Source of the DNA: DASXRC01 sp036506795
Lineage (GTDB): Bacteria; Actinomycetota; Actinomycetes; Mycobacteriales; Micromonosporaceae
Assembly: GCA_036506795.1 (NCBI GenBank)
Contig: DASXRC010000037.1
Span: forward strand, 1-64,000
Reading direction: 5' to 3'
Length of the DNA: 64,000 nucleotides
Positions 52,794 to 62,035 of this stretch are shown in pieces. The notes under the pieces were generated by a model. It saw nothing but the letters and a program-made list of their open reading frames with translations, searched no databases and was not told the origin of the DNA. The translations under genes and the position numbers were made by a program. Positions within the stretch are counted from its first letter, which is position 1; every line of letters begins with the position of its first letter.

Positions 52794-53951
52794 ATGTCGA
52801 CGGTCGTGCAGGCACCACGGGTGCGGCGGCTGCCTCAGGTGGACAACCTAAGGACGGTCATGGTCGCGTGGATCATCGCCGGCCACGCTCTGCTCGGCTA
52901 CTCGGCGGTCGGCGGCTGGCCGTACGACGAGGTCAACGAGGTCACGCTCGACCGGCATTCGGAGCTGGTGCTCGCCATCGTGGTCGGTCCGTCGGGGTTG
53001 TTCGTTGTCGGCACGTTCTTCTTCCTGGCCGGACTGTTCGCACCGGGTTCCGTCGCTCGCCGGGGACCGGGTGGGTTCGCCGCGGACCGGCTGCTGCGCA
53101 TCGGCGTACCGTGGCTGTGCTTCATGCTGTTGCTCTGGCCACTGTTCATGTGGTTCGCCTACCGCGCGGCCGGCCGGAACGTGTCGTATTGGTGGGAGTT
53201 CACCCACCGCCAGCCGTTCCTCGACTCCGGCCAGCTCTGGTTCGCCGAGGTCCTGCTCTACATCTCGCTGGGGTACGCCGCGTGGCGGTGGTTCGCGGCG
53301 AGGCTGGGGCGTACGCCCGACTCCACCCCTCAGCCGCTGGGTGGTGGTCACCTGGCAGCCCTCGCCGCCGGCGTCGCCCTCATGTCGTTCGTCGTCCGGC
53401 TGTGGTTTCCCGCGCGCAGCACCCAGATCCTGGACCTGCATCTGTGGCAGTGGCCGCAGAGCGTGGCGATGTTCGGGCTGGGCGTCGCGACCGCCCGGCG
53501 GGGTTGGGCCGCCACCGTGCCTGATCGGGTCCACCGCGCCTGCGGTCGAGCGGTGGTCGTCACCCTGGCCACCGTGCCGGCGCTGGCGATCGGCCTGCGC
53601 ATCTCCGACGTTGCCAGGGACGCCTCCCCGTGGGTCGGCGGCTGGCATTGGCAGGCGCTGGTGCTGGCCTCGGTCGAGGCGTCGCTGGTGGTCGCGGGAT
53701 CGGTGTGGGTGCTGGGCACGGCGCAGCGCCGCCTGGTCGGCGACGGCCGACTGTCGGCGACCTGGGGCCGCGGCGCGTTCGCCGCGTTCGTCCTGCAGGC
53801 GCCGGTGCTGCTGGCCCTCGCGATCGCCGCCCGGCCGCTGCCCCTGCCGGCCGAGGCCAAGGCGTTTCTGGTCGGGGCGCTCGCCATTCCGCTCAGTTTC
53901 TCGCTGGGCTGGCTGGTCGTCGACCAGACCCGCCTCGGTCGGCTGCTCTAG
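52794..53951 (+). CDS. Acyltransferase-3 family membrane protein
   Basis: This 385-residue protein has about ten hydrophobic segments. The N-terminal RRLPQVDNLRTVMVAWIIAGHALLG segment has the arrangement of acyltransferase-3 (O-acyltransferase) proteins, including the His in the first helix. Later helices include VGTFFFLAGLFAPGS and a basic loop RLLRIGVPWL. These enzymes O-acylate sugars or other exported molecules. It converges on the metallophosphoesterase gene with a 7-bp gap. Confidence 0.75.
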   Translation: MSTVVQAPRVRRLPQVDNLRTVMVAWIIAGHALLGYSAVGGWPYDEVNEVTLDRHSELVLAIVVGPSGLFVVGTFFFLAGLFAPGSVARRGPGGFAADRLLRIGVPWLCFMLLLWPLFMWFAYRAAGRNVSYWWEFTHRQPFLDSGQLWFAEVLLYISLGYAAWRWFAARLGRTPDSTPQPLGGGHLAALAAGVALMSFVVRLWFPARSTQILDLHLWQWPQSVAMFGLGVATARRGWAATVPDRVHRACGRAVVVTLATVPALAIGLRISDVARDASPWVGGWHWQALVLASVEASLVVAGSVWVLGTAQRRLVGDGRLSATWGRGAFAAFVLQAPVLLALAIAARPLPLPAEAKAFLVGALAIPLSFSLGWLVVDQTRLGRLL

Positions 53952-53958
53952 CGCCAAC

Positions 53959-54954
53959 TCAGTGGCAGGACGCCGATCCCGCGTCGGTGAATGTGCCGCC
54001 GGCCGCCGGCAGGAACCGCCAGTCGTACCCGGTCGGACGCAGCGTGAGCCGCAGCACGCCGTTGCTGGTCGCGTTGCGCACCTCGCTGTTCGGCTTGCTG
54101 GCGCCGAACGCGTAGTGGCTGGCACCGCCGGTGCCGACGACGAACTCGCGCACGCCGCGGGCGGGATCAGCGGCGCCGTGCGGCGTCTGCGGCGCGAACC
54201 GTTCGTACTGGTGGTTGTGTCCGGACAGCACCACCTCGGCACCGGCGTCGTAGAGCGCCCGGAAGACGGGGCGCATCTCGGCGTCGTCGGGGTGCACGGC
54301 GCTCGACGTGAACAGCGGGTGGTGCCAGTACGCCAACGTGCACGCGCGCCGGGTCCGGGACAGGTCGGCGCGCAGCCAGCGCTCCTGAGCCGAACCCGCC
54401 TGGCAGCCGCCGACCGCGCCGCAGTTGGAGTTCACCACGACGATGTGCCAGTCGCCCAGGTCGTACGAGTAGTACCCGTTGGTCGGGTCGCCGGCGGCGG
54501 CCCCGAAGTAGTCGAAGTACCCGCGGGCGCCGGGAGTCTGGTACTCATGGTTGCCCGGTGTTGGTCGGGTCCGGTCGCGGAAGCGGCCCCAGGCCGGCGC
54601 GTAGCACCGGGCGAAGTCGGCCGCCGATCCGTTGGGGTACGCGATGTCGCCGAGCGCCGCGAACACGCCCGGCACGCGGGCAACCACCGCCGCCGTCGCC
54701 TCGTCACCAGTCGAGTCGCAGGCCCCGATGTCACCGACGGCGACGAGCGTGGCGGTCGAGGTCGACGACGGCGTCGGGGTGACGGTCATGGCGGTGGTGC
54801 CGCCCGGGCCGGCCGTCGGTCCCTGGTTGGTCGACGCCTGGCCGGCCGGTCCGTGGCCGGCCGGGGCCGGGCAGCCGGCCAGGACAAGCGCCGCGACCGC
54901 CAACCCCGCCGCTGCTCCGACGGCCCGCGTTCTCGAACCATGCGTCACGATCAT
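53959..54954 (-). CDS. Secreted metallophosphoesterase lipoprotein
   Basis: This 331-residue calcineurin-like phosphoesterase is exported by a lipoprotein signal (LAVAALVLAGC, lipid cysteine about residue 28). Metal motifs are VAVGDIGACD, ALGDIAYPNG, TPGNHEY, YWHHPLF and LSGHNHQYERF. A Ser/Thr/Pro linker follows the lipobox. It acts on the cell surface on an unknown phosphoester. It starts at ATG 54954, divergent from the next gene. Confidence 0.87.
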   Translation of the reverse strand: MIVTHGSRTRAVGAAAGLAVAALVLAGCPAPAGHGPAGQASTNQGPTAGPGGTTAMTVTPTPSSTSTATLVAVGDIGACDSTGDEATAAVVARVPGVFAALGDIAYPNGSAADFARCYAPAWGRFRDRTRPTPGNHEYQTPGARGYFDYFGAAAGDPTNGYYSYDLGDWHIVVVNSNCGAVGGCQAGSAQERWLRADLSRTRRACTLAYWHHPLFTSSAVHPDDAEMRPVFRALYDAGAEVVLSGHNHQYERFAPQTPHGAADPARGVREFVVGTGGASHYAFGASKPNSEVRNATSNGVLRLTLRPTGYDWRFLPAAGGTFTDAGSASCH

Positions 54955-55080
54955 CAAGCATGACCGCCCGCGTGGACGTCGGCCAACCTGGCCGTACGGC
55001 TCGTGCGGCGCGCTCGTCGCGAGCCGCGCACGGCTAGCATGGGCGCGCACCTTCTCGCTTCCCCCCGAGAGGAGCAGGCC

Positions 55081-56052
55081 GTGCGTCGAGAGGCGCTGCG
55101 CGTCGCGGCCACGCTCGCCGCCGCCATCTCCGTGACCGGCTGCAACACGGCGCCCGCGGCCCCCGAGCCGTTCGGGCTGAAACCGCCCACGCTGGCTCCT
55201 ATCGCCCCGACGACGCCCAGCCCGAGTCCGAGCCCCTCGCCCGCCAAGCCGAGCCCGACCCCGACCGCCGCCCAGCTGCCGCTCGGCGGGCGCACTATCT
55301 TCCCGCGCTATCGGGTCGTCGCGTACTACGGCACCGCCGGGAACCCCGAGATGGGTGTGCTCGGCGAGGCCGACCCCGACGCCATCCTGCCGCGGCTGCG
55401 CGCGGCCGCCGCCCGCTTCGCCACTCCCGGCCGGCGGATCCAGGTCGCGTACGAGTTGATCGTCACGGTGGCTCTGGGCGGACCGGGTGCCGACGGGGAC
55501 TACAGCCACACGATCGATCCGGCGAAGATCGAGGCGTACGTCGAGGCTGCCCGCAGGAACAAGGTCCTGCTCGTGCTCGACGTCCAACCAGGCCGGACCG
55601 ACTTTCTCACCGAGGTGAAGAAGCTGCGCCCGTTCCTTGAGGAGCCCTATGTCGGCCTGGCCCTGGATCCGGAGTGGCGGGTCGCCGCCGGCCAGATCCC
55701 GGGCCGCGTCATCGGCTCGGTGCGGGCCGCGGAGGTGAACGCGGTCTCCAAGTACGTCGCCGACATCGTGCGCGAGCACAAGCTGCCCGAGAAGCTGTTC
55801 CTCCTGCACGAGTTCCGCTCGTCGATGATCCCCGACATAGCCGCCGTGCAGCGGCGTCCGGGGCTGGCTATGGTCCAGCACATCGACGGTTTCGGCACCC
55901 GCTCCCAGAAGGACGCCACGTTCGCCGCGTTACGCCGGCCGCAACAGTTCCACGTCGGCTACAAGCTCTTCTATGACGAGGACATCAACATGTTCGCACC
56001 GCGGGACGTGCTGAGGTTCCGCCCCACGCCGGAGTACATCAGCTACCAATAG
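55081..56052 (+). CDS. Lipoprotein of unknown function with TIM-barrel-like domain
   Basis: This 323-residue protein has a short lipoprotein signal (AISVTGC, about residue 21), a Pro/Ser-rich stalk (about 45-66) and one domain of about 250 residues. The pattern of alternating strands (RYRVVAYYGTAG, VLLVLDVQPG, VGLALDPEW, LFLLHEF, LAMVQHIDGFG) with long helices suggests a TIM barrel. YYGTAGNPEMGVLGE and ALDPEW look like active-site loops. I cannot name the family or reaction. It starts at GTG 55081 with GAGGAG upstream and overlaps the next, convergent, gene by 14 bp. Confidence 0.75.
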   Translation: MRREALRVAATLAAAISVTGCNTAPAAPEPFGLKPPTLAPIAPTTPSPSPSPSPAKPSPTPTAAQLPLGGRTIFPRYRVVAYYGTAGNPEMGVLGEADPDAILPRLRAAAARFATPGRRIQVAYELIVTVALGGPGADGDYSHTIDPAKIEAYVEAARRNKVLLVLDVQPGRTDFLTEVKKLRPFLEEPYVGLALDPEWRVAAGQIPGRVIGSVRAAEVNAVSKYVADIVREHKLPEKLFLLHEFRSSMIPDIAAVQRRPGLAMVQHIDGFGTRSQKDATFAALRRPQQFHVGYKLFYDEDINMFAPRDVLRFRPTPEYISYQ

Positions 56053-56869
56053 GCGCGAACGGCCGCATCACATCCCGCCCGGTCTGGATGACGCCGTACG
56101 TCGATTCCGGAACCGCGTTCCAGGCACCCGGCAGGTCGCCGAGCGGCTCGGAGACGATCAGGCGGGCCTCGTCGGAGACCTGCTGCAGCGTCGGGTTGTC
56201 CGGGTGCAGTTGGCGCAGCGCACTCACGTCCGTGCTGTAGAACAGGGACCGCGACCGGTGCTCGGAGGAGTACCGGAACGCCCATACCCGGTCGCCGTCG
56301 GACGTCGCGACTGTCATCTGGACCGGGTTCTCGATCCCACGCCCGTGGCCGGTCGCCTCGATGAAGCCGACGGCGCGCTCGACCGCGCGCGGCGGGTCCT
56401 CCTCGAGGCCGAACGTGAGCGCGAGGAAGAACATCAGCTCCGAGTCGGTCGACCCCTCGATCGACGAGAACAGCTCGGGATCCACGGCCATGGCCAGGTC
56501 GCGCTTGACACGGTGGAACTCCGCGATGGACCCGTTGTGCATCCAGAGCCAACGCCCGTACCGAAACGGGTGGCAGTTGCTCTCCTGGACCGCCGTCCCG
56601 GTCGAGGCGCGGATGTGCGCCAGGAAGATCGGCGCCCGGATGTGTCCGGCGAGGTTGCGCAGGTTGCGGTCACTCCAGGCCGGGCCCGTCCCGCGAAAGA
56701 CGCCGGGCGGCTCGCCCTCGGTGTACCAGCCGACTCCGAAGCCATCGCCGTTGGTCGTCTCGACACCCATCCGGGCGTGCCGGCTCTGGTCGATGAGGGA
56801 GTGCGCGGGCTTGTAGAGCAGGTCCTCGAGCGCGACGGGCGAGCCCGAGTACGCAAGCCATCGACACAT
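56039..56869 (-). CDS. Class II glutamine amidotransferase (EgtC/YafJ-like)
   Basis: This 276-residue Ntn-hydrolase has the nucleophile Cys2 (after Met1, MCRWLAYSG). GFGVGWY, FLAHIRAST and the MHNGSIAEFHRVK loop complete the glutaminase site. Similar proteins include EgtC, which removes glutamate in ergothioneine synthesis. No other egt genes are here, so the substrate is uncertain. It starts at ATG 56869 and follows glutamate decarboxylase on the same strand by 26 bp. Confidence 0.86.
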   Translation of the reverse strand: MCRWLAYSGSPVALEDLLYKPAHSLIDQSRHARMGVETTNGDGFGVGWYTEGEPPGVFRGTGPAWSDRNLRNLAGHIRAPIFLAHIRASTGTAVQESNCHPFRYGRWLWMHNGSIAEFHRVKRDLAMAVDPELFSSIEGSTDSELMFFLALTFGLEEDPPRAVERAVGFIEATGHGRGIENPVQMTVATSDGDRVWAFRYSSEHRSRSLFYSTDVSALRQLHPDNPTLQQVSDEARLIVSEPLGDLPGAWNAVPESTYGVIQTGRDVMRPFAPIGS

Positions 56870-56895
56870 GGTCGCCTCCAAGGGTGCTGCGTTGG

Positions 56896-58305
56896 TCAGT
56901 GGTGGAAGGACGACCCGGACTCCGCCGACTGAAGCGGACCGGGCTGATTCTCGAGTTCGGGCAACAACCGGTTCAGGTCGTCCAGCAGGAGGTCGGCCAA
57001 GTCCTGGGAGAGCCCATGGCGCACGACGACGCGCAGCACCGCCAGGTCCGTCCGGTTCTCTGGGAAGGTGTACGCGGGTACGAGCCAGCCGCGTTCGCGC
57101 AGGCGCCGGGAGACGTCGAAGACGTTGAAGCGGGTCACGTCGTCGTTCGTCGTGAACGCGAAGACCGGCAGCTGGTCGCCGCGGCTGAGCAGCCGGAACG
57201 GGCCGATAGCGGCGATCCGGCCGGACAGGTAGGTGGCGATGTCGCGGGAGACCTGCTGGACGACCCGGAACCCGCCGCGACCGAGCCGGAAGAACGTGTA
57301 GTACTGGGCGACGACCTCGGCGCCGGGGCGGGAGAAGTTCAGCGCGAACGTCGGCATGGTTCCACCGAGGTAGTTCACCTCGAAGACCAGCTCCTCGGGC
57401 AGCAGTCGCCGACCCCGCCACACCACCCAGCCCACGCCGGGATAGACCAGGCCGTACTTGTGCCCCGACGTGTTGATCGAGGCGACGCGCGGCAGCCGGA
57501 AGTCCCAGGGCAGGTCGGGATCCACGAACGGGGCGACCATCGCGCCGGACGCGCCGTCGACGTGCACCGGGATGTCCCACCCGGTACGCCCCTGTAGCTC
57601 GTCGAGGGCGGCCGCGATGTCGGCGACCGGCTCGTAGCTGCCGTCGAAGGTTGAGCCCAGGACGGCCACCACGCCGATGGTGTTCTCGTCACACCGCGCC
57701 ACCGCCTCCTCGGCGGACAGGTGGTACCGGTCGCCGTCCATCGGCACCAGCCGCGGCTCCACCTCCCAGTAGTTGCAGAACTTTTCCCAGCACACCTGGA
57801 CGTCGATGCCCATGACCAGGTTTGGCCGCGCGGTCGACCGGCCGGCGGAGGCGGCCGTGGCCGCCCAGCGGCGCTTGAGCGCCATGCCGGCCAGCATGCA
57901 GGCCTCGCTCGAGCCGGTCGTCGAGCAGCCAATGACGTTCGTGGGGTCGGGAGCGTGCCACAGGTCGGCGAGGATGCTCACACAGCGCCGCTCGAACTCG
58001 GCCGTCTGCGGGTACTCGTCCTTGTCAATCATGTTCTTGTCCACGCACTCGGCCATCAGCCGCTGGGCCTGAGGCTCCATCCACGTCGTCACGAATGTGG
58101 CCAGGTTCAGCCGGGCGTTGCCGTCCAGCATCAACTCGTCGTGGATGAGCTGATACGCGACGTCGGGCGGCACCGGATCATCGGGGAGCGCGTCGACCGG
58201 CGGCACAACCTCGCGACCGAGGTCCGGGTTCGCCGCGGTGGCCATCGTGTTGCCGGCGTGACGACCGGATCGGTCGCGGGCGGCCTCGCCCGTATGCAGC
58301 GGCAT
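56896..58305 (-). CDS. Glutamate decarboxylase
   Basis: This 469-residue PLP enzyme converts glutamate to GABA, consuming a proton. The PLP lysine is in INTSGHKYGLVYPG. TTGSSEACMLAGMALKRRW is the cofactor phosphate region and VHVDGASGAMVAPF holds the cofactor Asp. The N-terminal region is like the GadB/GAD fold. No GABA antiporter (gadC) is nearby. A class II amidotransferase gene follows 26 bp downstream, and together they could link glutamate metabolism (inference). Confidence 0.92.
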   Translation of the reverse strand: MPLHTGEAARDRSGRHAGNTMATAANPDLGREVVPPVDALPDDPVPPDVAYQLIHDELMLDGNARLNLATFVTTWMEPQAQRLMAECVDKNMIDKDEYPQTAEFERRCVSILADLWHAPDPTNVIGCSTTGSSEACMLAGMALKRRWAATAASAGRSTARPNLVMGIDVQVCWEKFCNYWEVEPRLVPMDGDRYHLSAEEAVARCDENTIGVVAVLGSTFDGSYEPVADIAAALDELQGRTGWDIPVHVDGASGAMVAPFVDPDLPWDFRLPRVASINTSGHKYGLVYPGVGWVVWRGRRLLPEELVFEVNYLGGTMPTFALNFSRPGAEVVAQYYTFFRLGRGGFRVVQQVSRDIATYLSGRIAAIGPFRLLSRGDQLPVFAFTTNDDVTRFNVFDVSRRLRERGWLVPAYTFPENRTDLAVLRVVVRHGLSQDLADLLLDDLNRLLPELENQPGPLQSAESGSSFHH

Positions 58306-58406
58306 GCTCCGGTCCTCCTCACCGCTCCGGGCTCGCGTCCCGCGCCCCCAGGACCAGCCTAGAGACGGGTAAGCCGCTGGATGCCCAAACGCCCGCTACG
58401 CCGGCG

Positions 58407-60074
58407 CTACCCGGACATGATCCAGGCCGCGGTGTCCGCCGGCAGCAGGCCGTCGTCGAGCGGTCCGCTCGCGAGCACGACCCTGCCCTCCACCGGCAGG
58501 TCGACGGAGCGGTCGGACAGGTTGACCAGGCAGGTGAACGCCGCATCGGGACCGCGACTGAACGTCAGCACCGAGTCCGGCGCCGGCAGCCAGCAAAACT
58601 CACCGTCCCCCAGGGCCGGCTCCCGGCGGCGGTACGCCAGCGCGCGGCGGTACAGCGCCAGCATCGAGTCCGGGTCGCGCGCCTCCGCCTCGACGGTCCG
58701 GTCCCACCAGAATCGCGGCTGGGGCAGCCACGGCTGACGGTGGGCGCCGGCCGGACTGAAGCCGAACGGCGGCTCCTGACCCGACCACGGAATCGGCACC
58801 CGGCACCCGTCCCGGCCGAGGTTCGCGCCTCGGGTGCGGAAGAACATCGGATCCTGGCGCAGCGTGTCCGGGATATCCTCCACCTCCTCCAGGCCGAGCT
58901 CCTCGCCCTGGTAGACGTAGACGGATCCGGGCAGGGCCAGGGTGAGCAGCACGGCCGCGCGGGCGCGGCGCAGGCCGAGCGCCCGATCGGTCGGCACCCC
59001 GAGCTGCCGGTAGTCGAGGGTGAACGACGTATCGGCCCGACCGTACCGGGTGACGTGCCGCGGAACGTCGTGATTGGACAGTACCCAGGTGGCCGGCGCG
59101 CCGACGGGTGCGTGGATGGTCAGGGTGTCGTCGATGACCGCGCGGAGCGCGCCCGCATCCCAGGGACAGCCGAGGAACGCGAAGTTGAACGCCGTGTGGA
59201 TCTCGTCGGGCCGCATGTACGCCGCGAACCGTTCGGCGTCGGGCAGCCACACCTCGCCGATCAGCGCGCGCGGCTCGGCGTAGCTGTCCGCGATGGCACG
59301 CCACGCCCGGTACACGTCGTGCACCTCGTCGCGATCGGAGTACGGATGGGGGACGGGCGGCCGGTCCGGGTCGAAGTCGGCCAGCTCGTGATCCTTCATC
59401 AGCAGCGCCGCGGAGTCGATGCGTACGCCATCGGCGCCGCGGTCGAACCAGAATCGCAGGACGTCCTCGAACTCCTCGCGGACCTTCGGGTTCTCCCAGT
59501 TCAGGTCGGGCTGCTCGGCGGCGAACAGATGCAGGTACCACTCACCGGGGGTGCCGTCCGGGTTGGTGGTCCTCGTCCAGGCCGGCCCGCCGAAGATGGA
59601 CTGCCAGTCGTTGGGCGGCAGCTCGCCGTCCTCGCCCCGCCCGGGCCGGAACCAGAACAGGTCGCGCGCGGCCGACCCGGGGCCGGTGCGCAGCGCCTCC
59701 CGGAACCACGGGTGTGCGGCGGAGCAGTGATTCGGCACCACGTCGATGATGATGCGGATGCCCAGCCCGTGCGCCTCGCGGATCAGCTCCTCGGCCTCCG
59801 TCAGCGTGCCGAACACCGGGTCGATCTCGCGGTAGTCGGCGACGTCGTAGCCGGCGTCCGCCTGCGGCGAGGCGTACCACGGGCTGAACCAGATCGCGTC
59901 CACGCCGAGGTCGGCCAGGTGGTCCAGGTGCGCGCGGACGCCGCCGAGGTCGCCGATGCCGTCCCCGTTGCTGTCCGCGAAGCTGCGCGGATAGATCTGG
60001 TAGATGACGGCCGACCGCCACCATTGTTGGTCATCCACGTAGGCCTGCTTCCCTGGTCGACTGGTTTCTGGCAT
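58407..60074 (-). CDS. Alpha-glucosidase (GH13)
   Basis: This 555-residue glycoside hydrolase family 13 enzyme has catalytic Asp220 in GVRIDSA, acid/base Glu274 in LIGEVWL and transition-state Asp336 in SNHDVPRH. VVPNH near 112-116 is the first conserved region. No signal peptide is present, so it cuts imported alpha-glucosides in the cytoplasm. It follows the permease gene (58-bp gap) and is the last gene of an AglEFGA-ordered operon. Confidence 0.9.
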   Translation of the reverse strand: MPETSRPGKQAYVDDQQWWRSAVIYQIYPRSFADSNGDGIGDLGGVRAHLDHLADLGVDAIWFSPWYASPQADAGYDVADYREIDPVFGTLTEAEELIREAHGLGIRIIIDVVPNHCSAAHPWFREALRTGPGSAARDLFWFRPGRGEDGELPPNDWQSIFGGPAWTRTTNPDGTPGEWYLHLFAAEQPDLNWENPKVREEFEDVLRFWFDRGADGVRIDSAALLMKDHELADFDPDRPPVPHPYSDRDEVHDVYRAWRAIADSYAEPRALIGEVWLPDAERFAAYMRPDEIHTAFNFAFLGCPWDAGALRAVIDDTLTIHAPVGAPATWVLSNHDVPRHVTRYGRADTSFTLDYRQLGVPTDRALGLRRARAAVLLTLALPGSVYVYQGEELGLEEVEDIPDTLRQDPMFFRTRGANLGRDGCRVPIPWSGQEPPFGFSPAGAHRQPWLPQPRFWWDRTVEAEARDPDSMLALYRRALAYRRREPALGDGEFCWLPAPDSVLTFSRGPDAAFTCLVNLSDRSVDLPVEGRVVLASGPLDDGLLPADTAAWIMSG

Positions 60075-60132
60075 GGCTGCGCCCGCCGGACCGACACGGG
60101 AGGGCGTCGGCGCCGGTGCGCAGGATGGCTGG

Positions 60133-61020
60133 CTACCCCTTCAGGCTCCCGGTCGTGAGACCCGACATGATGTTCCTCTGGAAGATCAGGAAGAACACGA
60201 TCGTGGGTATCGCGGCGATGACCGCGGCGGCGACCACCACGTTCATCGGGGTACCGCCGGCGAAGGCGTAGATGCCGACGCTGACCGTGCGCGTCTCGGG
60301 TGACGGCATGACCAGCTTCGGCCAGAGGAAGTCCTTCCAGACCGCGGTCACCGCGAAGATCGACACCACACCGAGGATCGGGCGTGAGATCGGCAGGATG
60401 ATCGACCACAGCGTGCGCAACGGCGTCGCTCCGTCCACGATGGCCGCCGACATCAGCTCCTCCGGTATCGAGTCGAAGAACCGCTTGAGCAGGAAGATGT
60501 TGAACGCATTCGCGACCGTGGGCAGCCAGATGGCGAACGGCGAGTCGAGCAGTCCGATGTGGATGATCGGCAGATCGATCACCGTGACGTACTGCGGGAT
60601 GATCAGCACCATCGCCGGGATCATCAGGGTCGCGAGCATCAGGCCCAGGATCAGGTTGCCCAGCGCGGGACGGAGCTTCGACAAGGCGTACGCCGCGGCC
60701 GTGTCGAGCACGAGCTGGAACAGCACCGCGCCGACCGCGTAGTAGAAGGTGTTGAACAGCAACTTGGCCAGGTTCAGCCGGCTCCATGCGTCGGTGTAGT
60801 TATGCCCTTGCGGGTGCGTCGGAAACAGCGTCGGCGGCGTCTGCGCGATCTCCTGCCCGGACTTGAGCGCGCCCGTGACCATCCAGTACAGCGGTCCGAT
60901 GAAGATGAGCGTGAAGGCCACGAGCACGAGGACGAGGACGCCCCAGTAGATCGCCCTGCCGCGCCCGCGGGTGAGCTGGGCGTGGGAGATCAGCGTCCGG
61001 GTCCCGTAGTCCTTCGCCAT
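60133..61020 (-). CDS. Carbohydrate ABC transporter permease (MalG/AglG type)
   Basis: This 295-residue permease has six predicted helices. The EAA loop, SAAIVDGATPLRTLW, that contacts the ATPase is at about residues 192-206. ATG 61020 is chosen; the longer open frame overlaps the preceding gene. It pairs with the MalF-type permease 11 bp upstream. No ATPase gene is adjacent, so the system must borrow one encoded elsewhere, as MsiK does for many actinobacterial sugar transporters (established for Streptomyces; inferred here). Confidence 0.88.
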   Translation of the reverse strand: MAKDYGTRTLISHAQLTRGRGRAIYWGVLVLVLVAFTLIFIGPLYWMVTGALKSGQEIAQTPPTLFPTHPQGHNYTDAWSRLNLAKLLFNTFYYAVGAVLFQLVLDTAAAYALSKLRPALGNLILGLMLATLMIPAMVLIIPQYVTVIDLPIIHIGLLDSPFAIWLPTVANAFNIFLLKRFFDSIPEELMSAAIVDGATPLRTLWSIILPISRPILGVVSIFAVTAVWKDFLWPKLVMPSPETRTVSVGIYAFAGGTPMNVVVAAAVIAAIPTIVFFLIFQRNIMSGLTTGSLKG

Positions 61021-61031
61021 GGCCGCCGCCC

Positions 61032-61982
61032 CTAAAGCTTCGAGTTCAGCCGGACGTAGACGGCGGAGAAGCCGCCCAGGACGATCAACATGATCACGCC
61101 GAGCGCCGCGGCGCCGTTCAGGTCGTTCTGGAAGAAGCCGTGTTGATAGATCAGGTACGCCACGGAGGTGGCCGAGTCCTGTGAACCCGCGCCATTGGCG
61201 AGGATCAAGGGCTCGATGAACAGCTGCATGGTCGCGACGATCTGCAGCATGGCCATCAGCGACAGGATCAGCTTGGTCTGAGGGACCGTCACGTGCCGGA
61301 TTCGCCCCCAGACGCCGGCGCCGTCCAGCTCGGCTGCCTCGTACAGATCGCCGGGAATGTTCTGCAGCGCGGCCAGATAGATCAGGACGGCGCCGCCCAT
61401 GTTCATCCAGGTCGACGCCAGCACCATCGCCGGCATCGTCATCCTCGGCGACTGCATCCACTGTGAGGTCGGCAGATGGAGCGCCTTCAGGATCGCGTTG
61501 AACAGGCCCGCGTCGCTGGGGTCGTACGCGTAGAACTTGAACAGGAACAGCGCCGAGGCGGGCGGGAGCATGACCGGTAGGTAGACCAGCGCCCGCAGGT
61601 ACCCCTTTGCGTGCCGAAACTCGTTGAGCAGGATCGCCACGAAGAACGGCACCGCGTACCCGAAGATCAGGGCCAACACGGTGAAGTACGCCGTGTTCTT
61701 CCAGGCGGTCCAGAAGCTCGGGTCGTGGACGATCCGCTCGTAGTTGTCCCACCCGACCCACGTCGTCACCCCCCGCCGGGTCCGTTGGAAGCTCATGATG
61801 ACGCCGCGGATCATCGGGTACCAGGCGAAGACGGCGAAGCACACCACGGCACCGGCCAGGAACGCGTACCCGGTCAGGCTGTCCCGCACCTTGCGGCCGC
61901 GCGCGGTGCGCGGACCGCGGACCGGCGGCGGCTGGGCGCGGCGCCGTTCGCCGGTCGTGCCGGGTACCGTGATGATCGCCAT
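61032..61982 (-). CDS. Carbohydrate ABC transporter permease (MalF/AglF type)
   Basis: This 316-residue permease has six helices and an N-terminal Arg/Pro-rich cytoplasmic tail. The EAA-like loop, YEAAELDGAGVWGRIRHVT, is at about residues 216-234. ATG 61982 has GGGAGACG upstream and is preferred over the in-frame ATG at 62039, which lies inside the binding-protein gene. It forms a heterodimer with the following permease. Confidence 0.88.
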   Translation of the reverse strand: MAIITVPGTTGERRRAQPPPVRGPRTARGRKVRDSLTGYAFLAGAVVCFAVFAWYPMIRGVIMSFQRTRRGVTTWVGWDNYERIVHDPSFWTAWKNTAYFTVLALIFGYAVPFFVAILLNEFRHAKGYLRALVYLPVMLPPASALFLFKFYAYDPSDAGLFNAILKALHLPTSQWMQSPRMTMPAMVLASTWMNMGGAVLIYLAALQNIPGDLYEAAELDGAGVWGRIRHVTVPQTKLILSLMAMLQIVATMQLFIEPLILANGAGSQDSATSVAYLIYQHGFFQNDLNGAAALGVIMLIVLGGFSAVYVRLNSKL

Positions 61983-62035
61983 CTCGTCTCCCTGCGTTGC
62001 GGGGGCCAGCGGCGAGCCGGCCCCCGCAACGGGCA

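Noticed and set aside
58306..58406. Acid-responsive gad box upstream of glutamate decarboxylase
   Set aside because: No recognisable repeat or known motif; the interval is simply G+C-rich.
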